From Perca fluviatilis (lineage: Eukaryota; Chordata; Actinopteri; Perciformes; Percidae): a stretch of 64,000 nt of DNA. The notes beneath the pieces were generated by a model. That model saw only the letters and a list, made by a program, of their open reading frames with translations. It made no database searches and was not told the origin of the DNA. Below, piece by piece: positions 53,848 through 64,000 of the stretch. Position 1 is the first letter of the stretch. Every line of letters starts with the position of its first letter. Both the position numbers and the translations under genes were made by a program. The stretch covers positions 20,552,224 to 20,616,223 of the forward strand of contig NC_053114.1 of assembly GCF_010015445.1 (NCBI RefSeq), given 5' to 3'.

Positions 53848-53972
53848 TGTCTGCAGAGAATCTGGAAAAGAGCCTCAGGCAGATGGAGATGCAGCTGCTG
53901 CAGCTGGAGAGAGACCTGGAGACTTTCTCCTCCCCCGATGACCCCAACGACATGTTCCTCACTAAAATGGCT
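53848..53972 (+). CDS. diaph3: diaph3 exon: FH2 coiled-coil; ends at a U12-type AT-AC donor
   Basis: With the G from the previous exon it reads VSAENLEKSLRQMEMQLLQL, then ERDLETFSSPDD and NDMFLTKMA (residues 400-441). The similarity to DIAPH3 (LEKNLRQM..QLQQLEKELETF) is strong. It is 125 nt and leaves in phase 0 after GCT. The following bases are ATATCCTTT, the U12-type AT-AC donor consensus. No usable GT donor occurs between the conserved KM and the loss of homology. The acceptor side is unusual too: the 44 bases before the AG are GT-rich (TG)n and not pyrimidine-rich. Confidence 0.94.
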
Positions 53973-53981
53973 ATATCCTTT
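53973..53981 (+). promoter_or_regulatory. U12-type 5' splice site ATATCCTTT
   Basis: The nine bases match the AT-AC class donor consensus of the minor spliceosome exactly, which is read by U11 and then U6atac snRNA. It directly follows codon GCT of the FH2 exon. Confidence 0.92.
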
Positions 53982-54337
53982 ACACACGGCCCATGCATTC
54001 ACTCACCAGTTCGGGGCATTATTCAATGAGTAATAATAAGTTTACTGTAATGAATCAAACAGAGTAAAAGTTGAACACATATCCTTAATGAAATACTCAT
54101 GTTGTGTTTCATTAGTTCCCATCACCTTTCAGCTTAGCTTTGCAAAAGTGACTCTACCCCTCTCCCTTCAAATGAAACCTTTCCACCACTTTGTTTAAAT
54201 AAGGACTATCCACAACACATTGCAACTCGCTCAAATAAAATAAACAATAGAGGTATAAGATGCTGTTAAAACGCAAACAAAAGGGAGGCATAGATAGTCC
54301 TCCCATACTTGGTCCTATACACAGGTTGCAAAATTAT

Positions 54338-54531
54338 GAATCCCACTATGGCCACGCCAAGACCCACCCTACGAAGCAGCCAGATTGGTTTAGGTTAGGC
54401 ATTTGACCTCGAGTGGTTAGGGTTAGGGGATTGGTCAGGGGATAAGACCTGTACATGTAAGCGTGGACGCCTGGCCGATAGTAGTGTGTGAATGCTATTG
54501 AAGGGCGGGCCTGGGGTGGCCATAGTGGGAA
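54338..54531. mobile_element. small MITE-like inverted repeat in the U12 intron
   Basis: ATCCCACTATGGCCACGCC near the left is mirrored by GGTGGCCATAGTGGGA on the right (CCCACTATGGCCAC/GTGGCCATAGTGGG). It encloses about 160 bp with GGTTAGGGTTAGGGG. No target duplication was identified. Confidence 0.6.
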
Positions 54532-56703
54532 AAACAATATCGCACCACTCTCATCTCTCTCTTTGTAGGGTACTTCACACCTAAACTTGAACATGAAAGT
54601 GAGAATTGAGACCGAGCATCCTACTACTTTCTGTCATTCTCTTTCACAACGTCGGTCATTGTTGTAGGTTCCTGGAACAAGAGTGTTTTTAATTTTTAAT
54701 TCAGTTGTCAGTTTATAATAATTAAACAAAAGCGCTAATTCACAAACCCATGAATACACAATTTCTCTTCACTGTTTAACGGACCTCTTTGAATATCCAG
54801 GTCCATTTGTTGACATCTGTCCATATCTGTTTGGCAGCTGTGTTAATTATTCACTGTACTTTTGAGGTAGTTCAAGTGGTTCAGGTTGACAGGCATGTCT
54901 CAGACCAGGTGTGTGAGTGTGTGTTCAGTAAACCCTGTACCTAGCCTTCTTGATGTAGTTTTGATCGATAGCCTTGAGGCTGGGGCACTGATGGCTTGTG
55001 CTGCAGTAGTTAGCACAGAACTTGAGTGAAACACAGAAAGGTTCACTGAGAATAGATGTGAAAGCTCAGTCTTTCACTACCTTGCTTTCCAATTCCAGGT
55101 GCCCTGCACAAAATGTCTAAGTTTAGCAACAGTGATTAAAAAAAAAAAAATACACTCCATCAAATTTGAAAATAAAATCTGAAATCTTACTGTAAGCCTC
55201 TAATAAATTGAAAATGCTGAGCGTCAAGGCTCCCAAGTTTCATAGAGACAAGTCTGCTTGACACACACTCATCAGGGCTTAACTGTGTTGCTAACCCCAT
55301 ATTTTATATAAAATGTAGTATCTTGGGGTGCTCAGATGTTGTATTCACCGCAAGACCATCCAAATGCGAACCTCACACTGTGCTCCTGCTTGAATCCACG
55401 TCCCACAATTTAACGGTAATCTGAGATCAACTTTTGTTGGCTGAGACAGCAGAACCACTACAGTTTTGATTGGTACCCTAATTAATGGTCACAGCCTGTA
55501 TGTACAACCTGGAAATGTTGTTTTGAATGGTTGTAAAAAAAAAAAAAAAAAACTAAACCAAAAAGAGGTGTACTAACCTCCACAGCAATGTTTCTAACTC
55601 TGATTCTGAACCTGATTCCTTTATTAATCTACACTAAAAATGTCTGTCTCTTTTTTTTTATCAATATTGACAAGCCAGGTTTGTATAATCGAGGTCTTTT
55701 GAGTAAATTTTGACTGGACCCTTTTTCTATTATTTAACATTAGATAACACTGACCATTACTGAACCTTACTCAGTCATATCTTTGAAGATCCCCAGTCAT
55801 CCTGGCTATAATATATCTAGAATTACTAGATCAAAGGACATTTGCTCTTTTTTATTCTTAAAGTTCCACCACTCATCCTGAAGAAGCCTCATTAAAGATG
55901 CTACAATCATCACGTTAAAATTTCACAAATGGCGGCTTTACCTGCAGCTGATGAAATATGCTGGTGACATTATTCCAATCAGCAAAATCTACAGTTACCA
56001 GCTAAACATGAGAAGCCTGGAGTGTCACATTGGTGACATTAAAAAAAATCCATTATCAGTTCATGCGCCACTTGAGTATACATTTACTGTGTTATTGGTC
56101 TAGTGTTACACTTCTGAATGTGAGAAGGCAGTTTGATGGAAAGGGTGGGGGGGGGGGGGGAAGGAGTAAAGGATCAGTCGGAAAGCAAGAGTGAGCAGAA
56201 ATTCTTGAGCTGCAGTGGACCACTGATTTCTTTGGAATAGGGAAAAGTCAGGCGAGTGGGAACAGGAGGAGGAGAAACATTTTGCACCCCAGGATACCTA
56301 TCAACACTGGCTCTTGGCTATTTCTTCTTTTCTCCCTCTCTTGCTTTCCATCACCTGCTCAGGCTTTCCTCATACCTCTTTCCCCCAGATCCTGGCTTGG
56401 AAAGATATTTCTGACAAGTCAATCTGGAAACGGTGCCTATTGAACAGCATTTACCCAGCTGTGAATAGGTAGTCCCATCCCCAGCCAGATTCAACAGGCC
56501 AGATGTCAAATAGGTCCATCAATTGAGCTACAATGAAGGGGCTCAATAAGAGCCAGAGAGGCTCCTCCCCACCACTGACTGTGAATCTGTTTTCCAGCTT
56601 TAGATCATTACGGCAACAAATGTGAACGCTTTGTTTTTTTTCCTACACTTTCTGCATTGCTGTCAAATAGGGGACTAGTATACTTGCTGCAATATTTAAT
56701 TGA

Positions 56704-56967
<264 letters not shown>

Positions 56968-57193
56968 TGAAAGCATGTTGTGTGGGAGTGAGAACATTAA
57001 CACATGACTGTTCACATTTTATTGAAACTGGGTGGCTAATGGTTAATAAGTTGTTTTTCAGTGGTATTGGTAATGCCTGGGTTTGTTTTTGTATTACAGG
57101 AAGGATTTGATTACATTTTGTTAGGAAAAGCACAATAATTAATGCATCTTTAATCACGTTAAGTTTAAAAAATATATATATATATAATTGTTT

Positions 57194-57361
57194 AGGCATT
57201 TCCGCAATTGTTTTTTAATGGATAGGACAGCTAGATATGAAAGCGAGAGGGAAGACATGCAGGAAATTGTCACAAGTTGGACTCAAACCCTGGACCTTCT
57301 CAGTCGAGGAGTAAACCTACATATGTGCGCCTGCTCTACCAACTGAGCTAACCCGACCACA
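57194..57361 (-). repeat. tRNA-derived SINE, minus strand
   Basis: Read in reverse: GTGGTCGGGTTAGCTCAGTT, GGTAGAGCAGGCGCACATAT, then a GGTTTGAGTCC B-box and a CTGCATGTC/CTGTCCTATCCATTAA body. It shares its layout with the SINE at 5681 but has diverged and lacks a clear tail, so it is older or 3'-truncated. Confidence 0.82.
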
Positions 57362-60300
57362 GTCATGTGTTAAAGTTGATGTTTACCACAAATGTGTTGG
57401 CAATTAAAGGAACTGACTGAAATGTTGGCACGTAGATCCATTAAAGGCTAAATGAGTAGGATTTGTCGATTGTGATTTGCAGCAATTAAAGTGAGCCCCT
57501 TTGCCCCGGCTCAACAAGGGTCACGTTGCTTGCCAGTAGGTGAAAGCCAACCTCAGATTCACTCTCGTTTTGGAATGAGCTTTGTCCGCCTGCCGTTTAG
57601 CCTCGCTATAGTTGCGTTTTTTTCAGCGCTGTGTCCGCCATTTTTGTCGCTTCCTCTTGGAGGCGTTCTTACGATTTGGCACCTGGTCGCTACGTTTTTA
57701 TAGAAGTTAATGCCCAGAAATGTCCCCAACACAGCAAAATAAGAAAAGACTGGCAGGTCAGGGTCTCTGGAGATTCAGATACTGACACTCTTCTAGTGGT
57801 TCATAAGTGATGAAATATTGTGTATGAATCTATACATTGTTTTTCAGGAAAATCCTACACCTATTAAAAAGGATCTTGGAGTGCCAATTTATGTGGATTG
57901 GTGTTTCATCATACCATTTAAAAGGCGCAACTAATTATTTTGAGTTATGGGTGTATTCATATATTCATTTTGTGTCTTTTATCAACTAATAATATTTGAA
58001 AATATAGGCCTGCTTTGCTATATCTGTATTTATAAACAGCTCTGACGTAAGCAAACCTTTAACCGCATTAACAAGCTGGATTATAAACTCTTACTATTTT
58101 TATTTATTGGCTGCATTAAGACAGAACCTCAACTTCTTTTTTGTGATTCCCACATCAGTGTCCTGTGGTATAATGCAAAGCAGAACAGTGTCAGTCCTAT
58201 GCAGTCCTGTCTCAGCCAGACATTTATGTCATCACTGAGCTTTGTGGCTTTATCAGTCTGGCGCTACTGTAAGCTGTGGAGCTGCGGAGACCCACTGTGT
58301 TTAATCAGCAGGATTAGTGACACAGGCTACTGCGGGTGCAACAGATAATAGTAGCTAATTAGCCTACTAAAGTTCCTGCACTGCCCCCAACTTAACATCT
58401 ACCTCACACTCACAAATGGATTTCATGCCTCTTTGCCTTTTTTCCTGCACAGTCATTACTTTACATTACTTATGGTTTAGATTTTCTTGTACTCCGAAGC
58501 TTTCGCTCTACAGTACATCAGTGTATTTTTCAGGGAGAGTAGTTGTGCTGCTGATGTAGACATTTCATGCGTACTGTACACAATGTACAATCCACATTAA
58601 GTCTGAAAAGAAACTTTGGAACAGTTTTAAATAAGTTTACAGTCTACATCATTATCGAGACGCGCACAGTAAACATGTTTTTGTATACCTTTCAGATGCC
58701 CAACAACGAAACAAACTATTGTCACTCCTGGAAAGATCCGAATTTTTTAAGCTTGTGTTATTGGTAGAAATCCAATAAAAGGACTAGCTGTGAGGCAATA
58801 CAAGTACAGTATATAGAGTATATGTTTATATCTTGAAGAAAAAGTACCTCCCTGTATGATTTGGGACCCATGTTTAAGCCAACTGCTAACAAGGTCAAAC
58901 CACATTAACAGCGTCCAACTTTCACACAAGCACTTTGCTTAGTTAAAGTTACATGTACAATAAACAGCTTTTCACATTGAGGTACAGTATAAACTATTTT
59001 TATTAGTCCTGCCCTTCTATTATGATAAAATTCACATCCTAACACTTAGTTGCCACATATCCTGTGTGGCATCAAGTATCTACACAGTCTTCACAGGCTC
59101 AGAGAAACCCAGACAATCAGAAATTAAGGTTCCCAGATGCTTTGCTTTTAGCTTGGCTGTTACTTTGTTGTTTTCTTTTCACTTCTAAAAACTGCTCCCA
59201 TAACTTGTCTGTGGTGTGATTCTTTTCCTCACTTTAATAGACTCTGATCAAATGATACGAACCCCAATATGTTCCATGCATTTTGTTCAATGCCAATTGA
59301 TAATAGGGATAAGAATATACAGCTGTTATACATACGTATATATGTACATGTCTTAGCCAGACTCCCTTGTAAAAGAGATTATGAATCGCAATGGGAATAT
59401 TCCTGGTAAAAAAAATAAATAAAAAAGGTTAAATAAATATACTCTATTGGCACAATAATGTGTCATATTGCATCTGTAATTCCTTTAATTTTAGCTCCAC
59501 AGTTCAGGATTGAGGTTCTGCTGTAGCGTTTATGTTCTGACCAAAAATAACAGTCAATGACTCTGCCAGTGAGAGGTGAACAAGCCAAGTGTTATAAAGA
59601 CTAGAATTATATGGTCAAATCTCCCAAGGTAGCTATTTATTCCCCTGCGTTAGGTCAGCAATTGGTTCAAATGGTCACATCACACCGACATATCTTGGGA
59701 GAAGCCAAGGCTAGGTCAATGAACGTAGGCATACAGTAAATCTCAGCACCGTAACCTCTCGGTCAAATCTGTGTCAGCATTTACCCTGCTGTGTCAAGGC
59801 CCATGCTAATAGGTGCGAGCTGTCTCTGGACCACTGCCTGAGGCGAACTGAGCCTTGAACTGTGTGTATATGTGTGTGCGCATTTTGGTTTGTGTGCGTT
59901 TGTCATTTTGTGTTGGCCTTTTTTTTTTTTTTATTGGGAAAGCTGCTTAGCTTTTTCACGCACAAAGATGGACACACACACTCGTACACACACGTACCGC
60001 ATGCTCAGTCACCCGTAGGAAGGAGCCCCAGGGCGAGGCCGCACATCTGACAGGAATCCAATTGAGCGTGTCTAATGGCGGACATCCAGGAGAGGAGGAG
60101 GGGGAAGCAGACCTGCAGTGATGAAGGAGAGCGGAGGGCAATTTCCTCAGAGAGCTGGTTCTCTCTCTCTCTCTCTCTCCCTCTTTCTCTCCTTGAGCTC
60201 AACATTACAGTAAAAATGGATGCTTTGTCAGAAGGCAAAAAAATCACATGACACATTTTTGTAGTTCCAGACTCTTCACTATCTCTCAAAATCAATGTTC

Positions 60301-60835
60301 CTTTAGTTCTCATTATTTTTCAGTTGTTAGATAATTCTTGCATTGGATTTGGATTTAAAAACTAACCCCTGCCTTGCCTGTGCTTATGATTATTTTTTAT
60401 GTTCCTGTACTCAATGTCCACACTGACTCTGTTTTTCCTTCTAATATTGCTAATTGGGTTTGTGATTTAGGAAGACAGCATGGCCCTTTTGTGCTGGCTG
60501 GGATTATATCAATTTCTGTTTTTAACTAGGATGTTATGTTCTTTAGCTGCTGCTGCTTTTTTTGCCTGTTCCATTCTCTTTGTAAAGTTTGAGTGATCCT
60601 CTCTTAAGCAGCCCACTTGTTGTATTGACCCGTTATTGACTAAACATTGTTTTCCCGGCTGCTGGCAGCAGTAAAGGGTCCAGTTTAAAATGGGGTGTAA
60701 TTTTGCCTCTACAGACCTCTGTTGATCTGCATAGCCACATTATGGAAACACCTGCCATTCATTTCTAGCATGGCACTAGGAAAGGCAATTTGTTTGGATT
60801 GTCGTCAGTCTGCCACTTCGGACCAGACTGAAATA

Positions 60836-61152
60836 ACTTATAAACTTTGGCATGGATTGTCATGGCATGGATTGTCATGACATTTTGAACATACATTCAT
60901 GGTATCAAGAGGATGACTCTGGTGCCCTGACCTTTCCTCTAGCGCCAAAGTGAGGTTGACATTTGTGGTTGAAATTGAAATATCCTCAACTATTGGGTGG
61001 ATTGTCATGAAATTTGCAACAAATATAGCCCCAGTTACAGTTACATTTACTCAAGCGCCACCAGCAGCTTGACATTTTTTGAAATCCCTCGACTATAGCA
61101 TGGATTGTTATGATGGTTGGTTGTTCATGGTCCCCTCAGGATGAATTGAAAT
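60836..61152. repeat. dispersed repeat (TGGATTGTCATGA.ATTT family), left part
   Basis: Several degenerate copies of a GGATTGTCATG(A)AATTT..ACATTCATGG motif occur in tandem, with the linkers CCCTGACCTTTCCTCTAGCG and GAGGTTGACATTTGTGGTTG. This matches a well-known fish dispersed repeat as I recall it. It continues after the hAT insertion at about 61886-61935. Confidence 0.7.
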
Positions 61153-61885
61153 TAGAGATGCACCGATTACAATTTTCTAGGCCGATTCAGACTTTTCATT
61201 GAGTTTGACCTGCCGATACTGATTTTAGCCGATTCCGATTGAAAATTTCACTTTATGAGGTTTTTTAACATTAATATGCATTCCCCCATCCTGCCTATGG
61301 TCCCCCCAATGGCTAGAAATGGTGATAGGTGTAAACCGAGCCCTGGGTATCCTGCTCTGCCTTTGAGAAAATGAAAGCTCAGATGGGCCGATCTGGAATC
61401 TTCTCCTTATGAGGTCATAAGGCGCAAGGTTACCTCCCCTTTCTCTGCTTTGCCCGCCCAGAGAATTTGGCCCACCCATGAGAGAGAGACATCATGGCTT
61501 TCAAACGAGCAAAGTGGTAGTTGGTATTTTCCGATAAACTTTTGCTGTCATATTTCACGGGACCCGCGTGAGTGCGGTTTTCATGTTCCAGCTGTTCAGC
61601 CTGAGAGCAGAGCTGTTCGCCTGAGGTCAGTAGAACGGACTGCTCTGCAGAGCCGTGTAGAATTACAACTTTATGACATTTCATAAACATCTGAAGGAGC
61701 GGCGGTGCGCCGCTGCTACATGCATATAGCGGAAACTGTGCGTGTGATGCTGATGTTGTGTGATAATCATGCACCGCCCGAGTGCGTTTGACCGGCATAA
61801 AATCGGCATATGCCAGATTTCCCGGCTCGTTGCCGGTCATGGCCGATCACGTGAAAATCGGCCAATTCCAATCGGTGCATCTCTA
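61153..61885. mobile_element. hAT-type element with 8-bp duplication
   Basis: Inverted ends TAGAGATGCACCGATT and AATCGGTGCATCTCTA (perfect over 16 bp), flanked by the 8-bp duplication ATTGAAAT (61145-61152 and 61886-61893). The arms contain CCGATTC/GGCCGAT motifs. The 733-bp centre includes GC-rich sequence that may itself be an insertion (about 61270-61530). No transposase recognised. Confidence 0.9.
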
Positions 61886-63422
61886 ATTGAAATAACTATG
61901 ATTCAGCACCAGAATCAGTTATTTGGTTATTGACTACGCACCTGCAAAATAAAGGACTTTCCCAGCATCTTCAGCGGTACTTTGTGTTTATTAATAATGT
62001 GTCAAACATTATACCTGCTAAACTGCAGCTTGTTAACATCATTGACATCCATGAGCATGTTAAGCCTGCTGGTGTTATCATTTAGCTCATGGCTGTAGAC
62101 TCTTGTTTAATGAAATTATGTCAACCGTCTTTATAAGCTTGCCTGTATTATAATTGGCCTACATATGTTAATGACATAGTACAGTTGTCATTTGCATCAT
62201 AGGCTCGTAGGGCGTCTTGTTGCATTACATTTTCTCTACGAAAAGGCAAACTAATCTTATGTCTTTTATAATTTGGTTAGTTTGAAAATATATACATCGT
62301 AAAACGTAATCGACAGTATAGTCTGTGAGTCCAACGCTGATTTCACGACTGGCTAGGTTGCTGTATTTATGAAATTGTTTGGGTTAAAGGTAGCCACAGC
62401 TTATAGTGTGTTAGAGTGCAATTATATTTACATTTTGTTTGAGTAATTGAATTTGACTTTTAAATGAGAGAGGAGCTTGATAGTGAAGAGGGGAAGGAGT
62501 GTGAGAGTTGTGCCTATGTTCACATTAGGCATCCATCAGAGCTGACAACTAACCTGGGATCACCTAATTGTTCTTCATTGAAAATGTATTATGTGTCAGT
62601 ACTTTTGTCCTTCCCTTTTCTTTTCCCAATTCTCTCCGCCTGTAATTTACAAGATTGGATGCCCATTAAGAATATAGTCATTTGTGACATCGTGGTTGCC
62701 ACGAGCTACTGACAGTTTCATTACATCAAATCAAAGTTCATTTTGTGGAGGAGGTAGTTTCATTTAAATAAAGAGCTCTGAACAGCTAAAAACCTTTTGA
62801 GTGGTACATATCAGTGATGTCAGGCGCCATTGTCTTTATGTGAGTGAGTTTGTAATAAATGTTTAAATTATGTCTGCTAAGCTGCCAACAAGCTATAATC
62901 TTATTGTGGTCTGTGTGTAAATAAGAAAAAAAATAGATTTTCTCTAGTGAAAGAAAAAGGTCACAGTGTGCAGACGTGGAGGATCTAGTGGACCGGATGC
63001 ACCACGAGTGATTTTGACTGCTCGTATGCAGCTGTACTCAACCATGTACATAACCATAGTGATTTACCAGAGTGTTTATTTGAGTTGTTATTTCTCTATT
63101 TCAAGTGGCTTGTTGATGTGGAGTGAATTACGCTTATTTGTTTTGAATTCAAGTTGAGTATATCATTTCCAGCAATATGTCTTTCTTCGGGCAAAACAGT
63201 GCAGTGTGCCTGTGGAACGGGACTGCGTGCGCGATCGGTCGATCAAATGTGATTAATCGAAGAAAATGATGTCGAGCTGTTGCCGTTGCTTGAATAATAG
63301 GGTGACCTTGAATTATTTAGTTCATCGTAAGAAAATACCGCTATTATCAACCTTTGGTCTGCATTTGCCATTGTCCCACTCTACTACACTTGCATCCAAA
63401 CAGGAAGGAAGTGGTAAACTAG

Positions 63423-64000
63423 TAGCCTCGTGAGACCGTCCTGATCTCGCGAGCGTTGGTTTTGAGGTGGGTTAGGTGGTGATAGACAGATGGTTTATCC
63501 AATCAGCTAACCAGTATTTTCAGACAGCGGTAGCCCCAATTCTGTTAGCCACTCGCTAATGCTTTTTTTCTCTTGGATCCTTCTTTTGGAATATGGTCCA
63601 TGAACCTGAAAGGGTGCCTTTTATTCCTAAATTCTCGTTACACAAACGGCAAATATCCTTTACCGACATGTTGCTTGCTTGCAGGAGCTAACAAGCTATG
63701 CTTTGCCTGCAGCAGCAGGGGCGGGCTTGTGGTTGTATTTTCATACGCTTCGTGGATCTGATTGGTTGATTTGGCCCGTCTATCACCAACGTAGGTGATA
63801 GACAGATGGTTCATCTAATCAGCTAACCAGTATTTTCGCCCCTTCCCAAAAGTTCTCCAACGGAAAGTTCCCAGATGGATATGCCGAGCAAATGCGAAAC
63901 AATCCATCTGGCGGATTGATTGGCTGTCTGGGTCAAGTGTGACATTGACAAGTGGTGCGACTCCACACCGTGCGCTGAAAAGTTGAGAATATTTGAACAC
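63423..64000. repeat. dispersed repeat starting TAGCCTCGTGAGACC, runs off window
   Basis: The sharp start TAGCCTCGTGAGACCGTCC resembles the end of a fish MITE. A direct repeat of about 45 bp, GGTGATAGACAGATGGTT..., recurs at about 63477 and 63795. The mirrored end (GGTCTCACGAGGCTA) is not reached, so the element is incomplete in this window. Confidence 0.5.

Overview
This is teleost fish genomic DNA, probably from a percomorph. The evidence is large introns, many long CA/GT microsatellites, Tc1/mariner and hAT transposons, and tRNA-derived SINEs of a type common in perch-like fishes. The species call is an inference. There are no bacterial-style operons. No promoter, 5' end or poly(A) site of a host gene is visible.

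One host gene crosses the whole window on the + strand: an internal part of a diaphanous-related formin, best matched to diaph3. Ten coding exons (741-845, 2899-3213, 7128-7242, 33653-33748, 35746-35840, 38613-38714, 40944-41183, 43915-44044, 53848-53972, 56752-56916) join with consistent phases into 1,488 nt, or 496 codons, without a stop. They encode the end of the pre-FH1 coiled coil, the proline-rich FH1 domain and most of the actin-assembling FH2 domain. The regulatory N-terminus (GBD/DID/dimerisation) lies to the left, and the end of FH2 plus the DAD lies to the right. The gene product should be a Rho-regulated actin nucleator and elongator. FH1 would feed profilin-actin to a ring-shaped FH2 dimer.

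Two points about the gene stand out. The intron between the last two exons begins ATATCCTTT and ends with a CCTTGACC branch-like motif followed 13 nt later by AC. It is a textbook U12-type AT-AC intron, and no GT-AG solution gives the correct protein. Also, the 26.4-kb intron 7243-33652 contains a 33-nt, phase-compatible microexon candidate (32229-32261). It would add 11 acidic residues in the flexible FH2 linker.

The rest is intron, dominated by DNA transposons. There is a full-length but broken Tc1 element (13260-14863) and a short Tc1-type MITE (10379-10905). There are two copies of a TTAA-flanked foldback element (11417-12080 and 29907-30584). Several hAT-type elements have readable 8-bp target duplications (36045-36816, 36173-36400, 45836-46748, 50236-52576, 61153-61885). 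At least three are element-inside-element nests, which give a relative order of insertion. One hAT carries a decayed transposase fragment. Two SINEs, several other MITEs and about a dozen long simple repeats fill much of the remainder. Intron blocks with no recognisable content are listed as such.
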